Source: an uncultured Chlamydiae bacterium
GTDB taxonomy: Bacteria; Chlamydiota; Chlamydiia; Chlamydiales; Rhabdochlamydiaceae
Length of the DNA: 16,456 nucleotides
Assembly (NCBI GenBank): GCA_903867585.1
Contig: CAIPRZ010000146.1
Location: 1-16,456 of the forward strand
Direction: 5' to 3'
Shown here: positions 7,600-15,765 of the stretch, piece by piece
Layout of the letters: each line of letters begins with the position of its first letter
How positions within the stretch are numbered: position 1 is the stretch's first letter
Made by a program: the position numbers and the translations under genes
Notes under the pieces: model-generated
Seen by the model: only the letters and a program-made list of their open reading frames with translations
Databases searched by the model: none
What the model was told of the DNA's origin: nothing

Positions 7600-9110
7600 C
7601 AGAAACCTTACCTGATTTATTAAATGCCTCTCTAATAGTCCAAAAAAAAAGGCTAATTCCCTATAAGGTAGCACTTGGTGCTAAATGTCTACCATTTGAA
7701 GAAGATTCATTTGAAATTCAAGTGGCCTATTGTGATCCCTATCCTTTTGAAGCCTTAGACACTATAGCTGTCCTTTTTAAGAAAAAAATAACCCCTTTTT
7801 TGGTTGAGGAAGACCTTTTACTAAAAGCTTTAGAGCTGTGCTACCAAAGCTCTGATAAAGAAACTCAAAACCTTATCGAAACTGCAAATAAAAATAACGC
7901 GATAGAATCTTCTGAATCTCTAGACGGTCATGATCTTTTAGATGAATCAGAATCTAATCCTGTTATTAGAATTGTAAATGCTATTTTTTCTGAAGCTATT
8001 AAGATGGGGGCTTCTGATATCCATTTTGAGCCCAGCGAAAAAGGACTTAGTGTTCGCTATCGTGTTGATGGTGTTTTATTGCTTCGACACACACCAGCTA
8101 AGGAAATTGAAAGCCAAATCATTGCAAGATTGAAGGTTCTTGCTCAACTAGATATTGCTGAATCTAGATTGCCTCAAGATGGTCGTTTAAAACTTAAAAT
8201 AAATAAAAGGTCGGTAGATTTTCGCGTTAGTGTGATACCTGTTGCATTTGGCGAGAGAATTGTTCTTCGTATTTTAGATAAAAGTCATTTATCACTTAGT
8301 TTAGATCGTTTAGGTATTCCATCAGATATTTTGGAATCGATTCATCAAGCTATTAATGTCCCTGAAGGTATGCTTCTTGTAACAGGTCCTACTGGAAGCG
8401 GTAAAACCACAACACTCTATAGCGCATTAAATAAGTTACTTCAAGATCCGATCAATATTATGACCATTGAAGATCCTGTTGAATATAGGTTTTCTGGAAT
8501 GGCTCAAATAAGTGTAAACTCAAAGATTAATTTAAGCTTTGCCTCCGGATTAAAGCACATTCTTCGGCAAGATCCAGATGTCATTATGATTGGTGAAATT
8601 AGAGATTATGAAACTGCTGAAATTGCCATTCAAGCCTCTTTAACAGGGCATAGAGTTTTTTCAACTCTTCATACAAATGATGCTCCATCGGCGATCACTC
8701 GCCTTGTAGACATGGGCATTGAGCCCTATCTTGTCTGCTCTTCTATTACCGGTGTTCTAGCACAAAGACTGGTTCGTAAAATTTGTCCAGCTTGTAAAAT
8801 AGAAATAGCGATGCCTAAGGCTTTTAAAGGGCGTTTCCCAATTTTAGAGTCTCATACTTTTTTTAAAGGTTCCGGTTGTGATGAATGTTTTTATACTGGT
8901 TACAAAGGGAGGATTGGAATTTACGAATTTTTATCCATCACCTCTTCATTAAAAAAGCATATTTTAAAAGCTCAAGATGCCGACAGTTTAAAAGATCATG
9001 CCATAGAGTTAGGATTTAAAGATTTACATGCTCAAGCTCTTGAAATGGCAAAAAAAGGGATCACGACCTTAGAAGAGGTCTTATCAGTCACTAAATCCTA
9101 TAATATTTAA
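7596..9110 (+). CDS. gspE: Type II secretion ATPase GspE
   Basis: GspE is the cytoplasmic hexameric ATPase that powers pseudopilus assembly. All hallmarks of the secretion/PilB ATPase family are present in 504 residues. An N-terminal domain (1-115) is followed by an N2 segment with A-S-D-I-H-F-E (139-145) and R-x-R-x-D-G (154-159). Walker A is G-P-T-G-S-G-K-T at 264-271. The Asp box is I-E-D-P-V-E-Y at 291-297. Walker B lies at 322-336 (LRQDPDVIMIGEIRD). The His box is T-G-H-R-x-x-S-T-L-H-T at 350-360. Two CxxC pairs (Cys397/Cys400 and Cys428/Cys431) form the zinc site typical of GspE and PilB, which PilT retraction ATPases lack. Its ATG is inside the gspD stop (ATGA, 4-nt overlap), so the two are translationally coupled. 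Nothing appears missing. Confidence 0.97.
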   Translation: MTETLPDLLNASLIVQKKRLIPYKVALGAKCLPFEEDSFEIQVAYCDPYPFEALDTIAVLFKKKITPFLVEEDLLLKALELCYQSSDKETQNLIETANKNNAIESSESLDGHDLLDESESNPVIRIVNAIFSEAIKMGASDIHFEPSEKGLSVRYRVDGVLLLRHTPAKEIESQIIARLKVLAQLDIAESRLPQDGRLKLKINKRSVDFRVSVIPVAFGERIVLRILDKSHLSLSLDRLGIPSDILESIHQAINVPEGMLLVTGPTGSGKTTTLYSALNKLLQDPINIMTIEDPVEYRFSGMAQISVNSKINLSFASGLKHILRQDPDVIMIGEIRDYETAEIAIQASLTGHRVFSTLHTNDAPSAITRLVDMGIEPYLVCSSITGVLAQRLVRKICPACKIEIAMPKAFKGRFPILESHTFFKGSGCDECFYTGYKGRIGIYEFLSITSSLKKHILKAQDADSLKDHAIELGFKDLHAQALEMAKKGITTLEEVLSVTKSYNI

Positions 9111-9121
9111 AAAGGCACACT

Positions 9122-10285
9122 ATGCTTTTAAAATATAAAAAAATGACGGCCAAAGGGGAAGTAATTGGGGGAGAAAGAGAATTTTTATCTATAAAAGAAG
9201 CCCAGGAAGTTCTTACTGAAGCTGGAGATCTCCTGCTAGAACTTAAATCTATCAAACGTCATAAACAGCCCCATCTTAATTTAGCAGAGCGGTTTGAGTT
9301 CACCTATCAAATGCATCAATTGATTTCTGCAGGTTTACCGATTTACGAAAGTTTAATCAGCCTACAAGAAAAAAAAGTTAAGTATTTACCTTTACTTACT
9401 CAGTTATCCCAAAAAATTAAAGAAGGGACTTTATTTTCTCAGGCTTTAAAACAATTTCCTGAATGTTTTGATTCTCTCTATATATCGATCATTCAAGCTG
9501 CAGAAGCAACGGGAGAAATAAAAGAGGGGTTTTTAGCTTTAAAAAATTTGTTAGAAAAACAAGCTAAGCTTATTAAAATACTTAAAAATGCCCTAATTTA
9601 TCCTTCTATACTTTGTGTTTTTGCATTTTTAATTGTTAATGCTCTTATATTTTTTATTATCCCATCGCTTAAAGAGCTTTTTGAGGGTAGGCAAGTTACG
9701 GGGCTTACCGCTGGTATATTATTTATAAGCAATTGGTGTGTAAACCATGTAAATTTGTTGCTTTGTTTAATGGTATTAACCGTAGGGATTGGAATCTATG
9801 CCCAAGCCAAAGGGCTTTTAAAAAGGGTTATTTTAAAAGTTCTTAATTTCATTCCTTTTTGTGAAAGCCTTTTTCTATCGCTTAAATTTGAAAACTTTTT
9901 TTCTTGCCTCCACCTTTTACTCTCGCGAGGAATCAATCTAAAAGAGGCATTAGTCCTTGCAAAAAATGTTTTAGGGTATGAAAAACTAGAAATCTTAGTC
10001 GAGGGGTTTATATCCGATATTTTAGAGGGTAAAAAGCTTTCAGAATCTATTCGAGCTCCCTTCCCAAGCGTTGTAAAACGGTTAATTGGATTGTCAGAGG
10101 TGACGGGAAAGACAAGTTTTGCCTGTGAAATGCTTTCAGTTATCTTTCAAGAAGAGGTAGAAAAAAAACTCCATCAACTCACAACTTTCTTACAACCCCT
10201 TCTACTTGCCTTTATAGGTCTTGTTGTAGGCCTTGTTGTTTTATCTATTTTAATGCCTTTAACAGACATTGGAAGTTTTATTTAA
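9122..10285 (+). CDS. gspF: Type II secretion inner-membrane platform protein GspF
   Basis: GspF is the polytopic inner-membrane protein around which the pseudopilus is built and which contacts GspE. The 387-residue length is typical. It has the duplicated family layout. Cytoplasmic domain 1 (about 55-158) contains the F-x-x-Q-x-x-x-L-I-x-A-G-x-P pattern near 60-73 and A-E-A-T-G-E-I at 127-133. Helices are at about 160-182 and 211-227. Cytoplasmic domain 2 (about 250-355) has L-L-S-R-G-I-N-L at 266-273 and S-E-V-T-G-K at 325-330, the equivalents of the first copy. A third helix at about 358-380 ends the protein. The start follows gspE by 11 nt with an AAAGG ribosome binding site. Confidence 0.95.
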   Translation: MLLKYKKMTAKGEVIGGEREFLSIKEAQEVLTEAGDLLLELKSIKRHKQPHLNLAERFEFTYQMHQLISAGLPIYESLISLQEKKVKYLPLLTQLSQKIKEGTLFSQALKQFPECFDSLYISIIQAAEATGEIKEGFLALKNLLEKQAKLIKILKNALIYPSILCVFAFLIVNALIFFIIPSLKELFEGRQVTGLTAGILFISNWCVNHVNLLLCLMVLTVGIGIYAQAKGLLKRVILKVLNFIPFCESLFLSLKFENFFSCLHLLLSRGINLKEALVLAKNVLGYEKLEILVEGFISDILEGKKLSESIRAPFPSVVKRLIGLSEVTGKTSFACEMLSVIFQEEVEKKLHQLTTFLQPLLLAFIGLVVGLVVLSILMPLTDIGSFI

Positions 10286-10326
10286 TCATTTGCTGTTTTA
10301 AGCTTTTTTAAAACTAGGAGCATCCT

Positions 10327-10680
10327 ATGAAAAAAATTAAGAAAAAATCTCTAACGCTCATTGAAATAATGGTTGTTATTGCCCTTATTGGAATTATTGG
10401 TAGTGTGCTAGGTGTCAATATGAAAAAGAGCATGGATAAAGCTAAAGTATTTAAATCTAAAGCTCATGCTCAAAAAATAGAAGATGCTTTAAATATTTAC
10501 TACGCTGAAAACAGCGATTCTCCTGATGAAATTGCAGCCAATACTCAAAAAATTTTGAGTGAATCAGGCCTTTTTAAAGAAGATAAAGAGTTACTACAAG
10601 ACGCATTTGGAAGACCAATTACTGTTGTATTTGAAAATGGGGGCTTCGTTTGTCAATTGGCTTCAGGGGACCAAAAATAG
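10327..10680 (+). CDS. gspG: Type II secretion major pseudopilin GspG
   Basis: GspG is the main subunit of the periplasmic pseudopilus. The 117-residue precursor has a short, very basic leader (1-8), then L-T-L-I-E with the conserved glutamate at +5 (Glu13 if cleavage follows Ser8), and a hydrophobic helix to about 30. Near the C-terminus D-A-F-G-R-P (about 92-97) stands in for the D-P-W-G-x-P motif of GspG proteins. It is shorter than the usual 135-150 residues. The residue before the cleavage site is Ser rather than the almost invariant Gly. A strong AGGAG at 10316-10320, 6 nt before the ATG, is the best ribosome binding site in the operon and fits a subunit needed in excess. A weak AT-rich inverted repeat (7-bp arms, 10295-10301 and 10308-10314) lies just upstream in the 41-nt gap after gspF. 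Confidence 0.92.
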   Translation: MKKIKKKSLTLIEIMVVIALIGIIGSVLGVNMKKSMDKAKVFKSKAHAQKIEDALNIYYAENSDSPDEIAANTQKILSESGLFKEDKELLQDAFGRPITVVFENGGFVCQLASGDQK

Positions 10681-11090
10681 TTAAAAAAACCTTTTCTATC
10701 ATTGAGCTATTAGTAGTCTTAAGCATTATCATTAGTATTGCTAGTACTCTTGCAATTAAAAGTGCTCATTTTATGAAAATTTCTCAAATAGATTCCGAAT
10801 CAACCCTTTTATGCCATTTTTTAAATAGAGCTTATTTATGGGTTCAGCTTGAACAAAAGCCGGCCCATATACTTTTTGAGAATCAATCAAAACAGCTTAG
10901 TCTTAAAATCCCAGAACTTCAGTTAATAAAAACTTTTTCAAAACTAGATTTTGAAAAAATCCCAAAAGACTTTTGCCTTTTCCCTAATATGGCACCAGAC
11001 AAGATTTCAATTACAGTTAAAGGACTAAAAAAGGATAAAGCCCTTATTTTTGACGAGAAATTGCAAAATTTTTTCTTGAAAAATCTTTAA
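10650..11090 (+). CDS. Second type II secretion pseudopilin (GspH/GspI-like)
   Basis: This is a minor-pseudopilin-like protein. A basic K-K-T leader is followed by F-S-I-I-E-L-L-V-V-L-S-I with glutamate at +5 and a hydrophobic helix, then about 100 residues of variable sequence without recognised motif. Which of GspH, I or J it represents cannot be told by eye. Thr occupies the -1 cleavage position. The start is uncertain. A TTG at 10650, preceded by GGGGG, gives 146 residues and a 31-nt overlap with gspG. An ATA at 10677, 6 nt after AGGGGA and forming an ATAG overlap with the gspG stop, would give 137 residues and a leader of ordinary length. No ATG or GTG precedes the hydrophobic helix. It ends the secretion block, 95 nt before the repeat-protein gene. 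Confidence 0.85.
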   Translation: MSIGFRGPKIVKKTFSIIELLVVLSIIISIASTLAIKSAHFMKISQIDSESTLLCHFLNRAYLWVQLEQKPAHILFENQSKQLSLKIPELQLIKTFSKLDFEKIPKDFCLFPNMAPDKISITVKGLKKDKALIFDEKLQNFFLKNL

Positions 11091-11185
11091 AAATCTAAAT
11101 TTTTTTTCATTTTTTGTTTCATTCCTTTATTCTTATACCCTTTCTTGGTAGAAACCTATTAACAACTTTAGAACCTGGAACTCCT

Positions 11186-13720
11186 ATGAGATTATACTGG
11201 TTATCTGTACTTACCTCCCTAAGCCTTCTAGCTCCCATGGAAGGTGCCCGACCCTTAGAGCCTCATTTCAAATCGCAAATCCTTTCGTTTAATAGCCAGG
11301 GCCAGCCAGAAGCTGAGCTTATTTACGAAGAAATTGATCATAAAAAAGTTCCTGTAAAGCAACGTGTTTATAGAGGAGACGGGGGACTAATTTCGGAGAC
11401 CGAATTAACCTTAATAGGTGAGGAGATCGTACCTCACGGGGAACGAATTGAATTTAATTCTCAGGGCAATCCAGAAAAAGTTTCTTTTTTTGTTAATGGT
11501 CAATTAGAAGGAAAAGCCGAAACTTTTTATCCATCGGGCCTAAAAAAATCTTCCTGTCAGTTTTCAAAAGGAAAACGTGTCGGTAAATGGGAAGTATTTC
11601 ATGAAAATGGGGAGCTTGCAGAAGTTCACCACTTTGAAGATGATAAACTTCATGGTGAGAGTATTAATTATTTCGAAGGCGGGCAAAAAGCCGCTTATAG
11701 CAATTTCATAAATAATTATCTTGAGGGAGAGGCTTTAGTCTACTATAAAAACGGTCAGCTTGCTCAAAAAATTATCTCTAAAGAGGGCAAATTGCAGTCT
11801 AATCAGGAGCAACCAGCCATTGTGTGTTTTGATGAAGAAGGCAATATTACCAAAATCCAAAATTTTGAATCCGATGTTGCTGATGGAATGGAAATTCATT
11901 ACCACATAAATGGTAAGGAATTTAAAAAGGTTCTTTTTAAAGCAGGTCGTAAAGAAGGTCAGGAATTATTTTTTGATGATAAGGGACAAATACTTGCCAC
12001 CAACTTATATCAACAAGGCATTCCTCGCGGAAAGATTGTCTCTTTCTTTGTTAATGGCCATCTTGAAAAAGAGCACCATTATGATGAACTGGGCCTTAAA
12101 GAGGGAACAGCAAAGGAGTTTTATAGTGAGGGACAGCTTAAAAGTGAGTCTTTATTTCAGAATGATCTTTGTCACGGAGTTTTAAAAACCTATTTTTCAA
12201 ATGGTCAAATTGAACATATAAAAACATTTGATAAGGGATTGCTTGACGGGGCTGCCGAGTCTTTTTTTGAAAATGGTCAAAAAGAGTCACGAAGCTTTTT
12301 TGTTAGAGGGATGCTTGAAGGAGAGCAGACTATTTACTATGGAAATGGTCAAATTAAAACTGCAGCTTCTTTTAAAGAAGGAAAAAAAGAGGGTAAATAC
12401 ATTTCCTACTTTAACACTTCTAAACCTCAAGAAATCGCCTTTTTTGCTAATGATCTTTTAAATGGGGAGAGAAAAGTTTACCATGAAAATGGAGTCCTTA
12501 AAGAAAAAACATATTTTAATAAGGGTTTGAAAGAGGGGGTATTTGAAGAATATTCCGACGAAGGAAAACTTCTTATAAAAGGCCAGTTTAAAGAGGATAA
12601 GCCAGAAGGTAAGTTTGTCTATTATTTTGAGAATGGGAAAACCGAACGGATTTGTGAATATAAAGAGGGTCTTTTAGAAGGATCCTTCCAAGCTTTTTAC
12701 GAAAATGGGACGGAAAATGTTAAAACTTTTTATAAGAAAGGTAAATACGAAGGCCTTTACTTATCCTATTGGGAAGATGGATCTTTGGCTCAAAAAGGTA
12801 AATATACTGATGGTCTTCCGGATGGGGAATTTAATGAATATTTTGCCTCAGGTAAAAAAGGAGATGTAGGACCTTTATCTAGAGTTTCTAACTTTGTAAA
12901 AGGTGTTAGCAACGGCCCTTTCAAGATGTTTTTCAAAGATGGTACAGTAAAAGCTGCCATGTCATATCAAAATGGACTCCTTGAAGGGGAGAAGTTTATG
13001 TATGATGATAATCATGTTCTTATTGAAAAAGTTACGTATAAAAATAACGTTTTTGAAGGACCTGCAACTATTCGATACAATACCGGCGAGCTTTTAATCG
13101 GTTCTTATAAAAATGGTAAAAAAGATGGGCATTTTGAGGTGTTTGTCGAAAACCCAGAAACTAAGAACCTTGTAAAAATCCATGAATATGATTGTGTTGA
13201 TCATGAGATTTTAGGCTTTGTAAAAGATTATTACCCCAGTGGATCCTTAAAGCTTGAGACCTTCATCAAAAATGGTCTTAATAATGGTAAGTTGTCTTTC
13301 TATGCAGAAAACGGTAAGAAGGTGCTTGAGACAAACTATCTTTCCGGTAAAGAAGAAGGCGAGCACAATGAATTTTATATATCAGGCAAGCTTAGAAAGA
13401 CTGTAAAAGTTTGTAATGATCTAAAAGAGGGCAAAGAACTAGCTTATTTTGAAAATGGCCATTTGATGTCTGAAATCATCTATAAGAATGGCAAAATGGA
13501 TGGATTATACAAAGAATGGAACCCTTCTGGAGTTGTAGTCTTTGAAGCAGAATATAAAGATGGGCTTCGAAACGGATTTTTCAAAAAATATTACGACAAT
13601 GGACAACTAAAACTTCAACAGCAATTTATTAAAGATCTTCCTCACGGCGAGAAAAAAACTTTTGATGTTGAAGGTAAAATGACTCGGTCAGTATTTGATA
13701 TGGGTAAGAAAAAATCTTAG
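11186..13720 (+). CDS. Secreted MORN-type (MORN_2) repeat protein, 844 residues
   Basis: This is a large protein built almost wholly from tandem repeats of the MORN_2 class, found in bacterial YwqK-like proteins and in eukaryotic MORN proteins; their function is mostly unknown, and a role in protein or membrane contacts is a common guess. From residue about 80 to 839 I count about 30 units, most exactly 24 residues long, of the form G-x-x-x-G-x-x-x-x-[FY]-[FY]-x-x-G-x-x-x-x-x-x-x-[FY]-x-x. I chose the ATG at 11186 because it gives a clean signal peptide (hydrophobic 5-16, likely cleavage near A-R at 21-22); an in-frame TTG at 11114 would add 24 residues ahead of it. No catalytic domain or membrane anchor is seen, so it should be periplasmic or exported. 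It lies 95 nt after the pseudopilin gene in the same direction. It may be a substrate of the system or merely a neighbour. Confidence 0.9.
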   Translation: MRLYWLSVLTSLSLLAPMEGARPLEPHFKSQILSFNSQGQPEAELIYEEIDHKKVPVKQRVYRGDGGLISETELTLIGEEIVPHGERIEFNSQGNPEKVSFFVNGQLEGKAETFYPSGLKKSSCQFSKGKRVGKWEVFHENGELAEVHHFEDDKLHGESINYFEGGQKAAYSNFINNYLEGEALVYYKNGQLAQKIISKEGKLQSNQEQPAIVCFDEEGNITKIQNFESDVADGMEIHYHINGKEFKKVLFKAGRKEGQELFFDDKGQILATNLYQQGIPRGKIVSFFVNGHLEKEHHYDELGLKEGTAKEFYSEGQLKSESLFQNDLCHGVLKTYFSNGQIEHIKTFDKGLLDGAAESFFENGQKESRSFFVRGMLEGEQTIYYGNGQIKTAASFKEGKKEGKYISYFNTSKPQEIAFFANDLLNGERKVYHENGVLKEKTYFNKGLKEGVFEEYSDEGKLLIKGQFKEDKPEGKFVYYFENGKTERICEYKEGLLEGSFQAFYENGTENVKTFYKKGKYEGLYLSYWEDGSLAQKGKYTDGLPDGEFNEYFASGKKGDVGPLSRVSNFVKGVSNGPFKMFFKDGTVKAAMSYQNGLLEGEKFMYDDNHVLIEKVTYKNNVFEGPATIRYNTGELLIGSYKNGKKDGHFEVFVENPETKNLVKIHEYDCVDHEILGFVKDYYPSGSLKLETFIKNGLNNGKLSFYAENGKKVLETNYLSGKEEGEHNEFYISGKLRKTVKVCNDLKEGKELAYFENGHLMSEIIYKNGKMDGLYKEWNPSGVVVFEAEYKDGLRNGFFKKYYDNGQLKLQQQFIKDLPHGEKKTFDVEGKMTRSVFDMGKKKS
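11423..13702 (+). repeat. About 30 tandem 24-residue (72-nt) MORN-type coding repeats
   Basis: Units such as GKRVGKWEVF..., GLLDGAAESFF... and GLLEGSFQAFY... repeat in register every 24 residues. A few are longer: one unit near 11790-11875, one near 12820-12905, and two near 13120-13240. The DNA copies are well diverged (only short words such as AATGGTCAA recur), so this is an old array under protein-level selection rather than a recent DNA expansion. Confidence 0.85.
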
Positions 13721-14289
13721 TATTTTTGTATAAAAAATAAATAACTGTCCCCATACGCTTTTTTTGTCATAAGACTTAAAGAGTTGAGATGGGGCATTTT
13801 TTTTTCAATTCTTTCTGGATCTTTGGTCTCGAGGATGATTTTGCAATCGGCTTTTAGATTTTTTTTATCAAAAAATAAAAGTAAGGATTCATAAGAAGAG
13901 GAATCCTCTGGCCTTATGTCATAAGGGGGGTCTAAAAAGAAAATATCAATGGTTTCAAGATCTTTTTCTAAGGATTCTAAAAAGGAATGAGCTTTTTTTA
14001 GATAGGCTTTACAATCTTGTTCGCATTTTAGTTTAGTAATATTGGCTTTTATACAGGTAAAAGCTTGCTTATTGGATTCAATGAGTAAAACTTTGCTAGC
14101 TCCTTGCGATAGGGCTTCTAGACCAACAGCTCCAGATCCAGCAAATAAGTCACAAAAGCTGCAATCTGTTAAATGAGTTCTTAAGGAATCAAAAAGGGCT
14201 TTTTTAACAAGGGAGCTTGTAGGTCTTGTTCCAGATTTTGGGACAGCTAATGACTGGCCTTTAAATTTACCCGATAGAATGGCTACCAA
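13717..14289 (-). CDS. rsmD: 16S rRNA (guanine(966)-N2)-methyltransferase RsmD
   Basis: RsmD transfers a methyl group from S-adenosylmethionine to N2 of G966 of 16S rRNA in assembled 30S particles. The 190-residue length is normal. The N-terminus has I-L-S-G-K-F-K-G (4-11), then R-P-T-x-x-x-V-K-K-A-L-F-D (22-34). The AdoMet-binding motif I is D-L-F-A-G-S-G-A-V-G-L-E-A (47-59). E71 ends the second strand, and the catalytic D-P-P-Y lies at 120-123. The best start is TTG at 14289, with AGGGAAG just upstream and 18 nt after the preceding gene; no ATG is available before the conserved N-terminus. Its stop codon overlaps that of the convergent repeat-protein gene (TTAG, 4 nt), leaving no room for a terminator between them. 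Confidence 0.95.
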   Translation of the reverse strand: MVAILSGKFKGQSLAVPKSGTRPTSSLVKKALFDSLRTHLTDCSFCDLFAGSGAVGLEALSQGASKVLLIESNKQAFTCIKANITKLKCEQDCKAYLKKAHSFLESLEKDLETIDIFFLDPPYDIRPEDSSSYESLLLFFDKKNLKADCKIILETKDPERIEKKMPHLNSLSLMTKKAYGDSYLFFIQKY

Positions 14290-14307
14290 GAGGTCTTCCC
14301 TTTAAGT

Positions 14308-15765
14308 TTAATCAAGTAATTCTAACTCTTCTTTAATCATAGAGGAACCTTTTTTTGCATCTTGTACGGTAAGGTTTTTTTTCATTTCAAATAGATCATC
14401 TCCATAAGATCCTAAAACTTGTAGTTTTATGGTTCTTGCTCCATTTAGTTTACCAAATACTTTTAAAGGTTTTTTTAGTATCAAGGCTTTAGTTTTTTCA
14501 GATAATGCAATATCCATGGATTGATTGGATGACTCAACTTTAACCGATACATTTCTTAACCGTGTTTTTTTAATATCAGCTATTAAACTCGAAAATTTTC
14601 TGGAACAAGAAGCCTTTGTGGGTGGGGCTAGTAAGCGGCCTCCCATTTTTTCTACAAGATTATTTAAGGTTACCGGTTTTTTTGGGTTTTGATTAAATAA
14701 AATTGGATATACCGATAATTTGCTATGGCTATATTTAGCAAGTTTTAGAAGCGATTCTTTATCTTGTTCAGGTTCTTCAGTAAAAAAAAGACAGTGTGTA
14801 TGGAGGGTGTTTTCTTCTGTTTGATCAAAAAGATGGGCTAAATGACCTGCAAGATCTTTTAATTTCCCTTCAAACTTAGGGTTTTCTGAAAATAAATCTT
14901 CTAAAAAAGCACAATTTTCTTGGTTGCATATGCGAGCTTGTGGAAACAGGGGTGTCATGTATTTATTTATGACTATAACGTTGAATTTATCCTTAGATTT
15001 AAGTTGTTTTACCGAATTCACAATCGCTTCTTTAAAAAGACCAAGATTTTTTTTGGCTCCTTTATGAGTAAAATCAAGAACAAATAAAAATTCCTGAGGA
15101 AGTTCATCAAAGAGTTTGTGCTCTTTGAGTCTTAGCTCCATTTTAAAATAGTCTTCATTAAGCGCATCTTTATAGGTATAAAGTTCAGTATCTAGCATCT
15201 CTGGCATGGCTTTAGCAAACGAAGGTAAATTCAAATCATCTATTTCGCTAAGTTGTGGTTCTGGTTTAATGGGTTCTATTGAGGGTTTAAGATAGGGTTC
15301 ATAATTATGGGCAATAGGTTCTTCATCTTCAAGAAGGTCTTTGGGGAAGGGAGCCACTAGAGGGGAGAGATAATTTTCATAAGAGCTATCTGCTTTTTCT
15401 AATAGCGGCATGGCAAAACTTTCTGTAGTATCTACTTCAAAATCTAAAGATATTTTTTCAGTGAGATTAGAAACTAGATCGATGTGAGGAATGTATTCAT
15501 CATTTTGAGATATTGAACCTATATCTTCCTGTAAAATTTCACTAAAGGTTTCACTATTAATTTTTTTTGGAATTTTTATTACATTAATTTCATCTAGGAC
15601 TTTTTTTTTTGTCTCTAAGACAAGATTTTCTTTATTTTTTTTTATTTTTAATAAGATTAAAGATTTTGTTGGTGGGAAAGCTAAAACGACCCCGATTCCT
15701 ATAGCATGTAATATAGCTGAAAGAAAAAAAGAGGAAAATGACGCCTTAGAGCTGCTCACGGTCAT
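14308..15765 (-). CDS. Membrane-anchored protein with TonB-like N-terminus and von Willebrand A-like domain
   Basis: This is a 485-residue protein. A single membrane helix at about 11-31 has the F-L-S-A-I-L-H-A-I-G-I pattern seen at TonB and energy-transducer N-termini. A long acidic linker follows, with a P-x-x-E-P-I-K-P-E-P stretch near 158-170. A region at about 225-400 looks like a von Willebrand A fold, with F-L-F-V-L-D-F-T-H (226-234) followed by a regular helix and the strand F-N-V-I-V-I-N (261-267). The metal-binding D-x-S-x-S is replaced by D-F-T-H-K, so metal binding is doubtful. I chose the ATG at 15765 because it overlaps the upstream stop as ATGA and has GGGAG 6 nt before it; an in-frame ATG at 15798 would add 11 residues. 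It lies between the TPR-like gene and rsmD. A role in an envelope-bound complex, as for Bat-type vWA/TPR pairs, is inference. Confidence 0.72.
   Translation of the reverse strand: MTVSSSKASFSSFFLSAILHAIGIGVVLAFPPTKSLILLKIKKNKENLVLETKKKVLDEINVIKIPKKINSETFSEILQEDIGSISQNDEYIPHIDLVSNLTEKISLDFEVDTTESFAMPLLEKADSSYENYLSPLVAPFPKDLLEDEEPIAHNYEPYLKPSIEPIKPEPQLSEIDDLNLPSFAKAMPEMLDTELYTYKDALNEDYFKMELRLKEHKLFDELPQEFLFVLDFTHKGAKKNLGLFKEAIVNSVKQLKSKDKFNVIVINKYMTPLFPQARICNQENCAFLEDLFSENPKFEGKLKDLAGHLAHLFDQTEENTLHTHCLFFTEEPEQDKESLLKLAKYSHSKLSVYPILFNQNPKKPVTLNNLVEKMGGRLLAPPTKASCSRKFSSLIADIKKTRLRNVSVKVESSNQSMDIALSEKTKALILKKPLKVFGKLNGARTIKLQVLGSYGDDLFEMKKNLTVQDAKKGSSMIKEELELLD

Noticed and set aside
11114..11185. 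TTG start at 11114 for the repeat protein
   Set aside because: It places 24 extra residues before a clean signal peptide that begins at the ATG at 11186.
11910..12461. Two plus-strand frames of 77-91 residues inside the repeat gene
   Set aside because: They are frame shadows created by the periodic codon pattern of the MORN repeats.
11423..13702. 72-nt periodicity as a CRISPR or satellite-like DNA array
   Set aside because: Only the protein pattern is conserved; the DNA units are diverged and the frame is open throughout.
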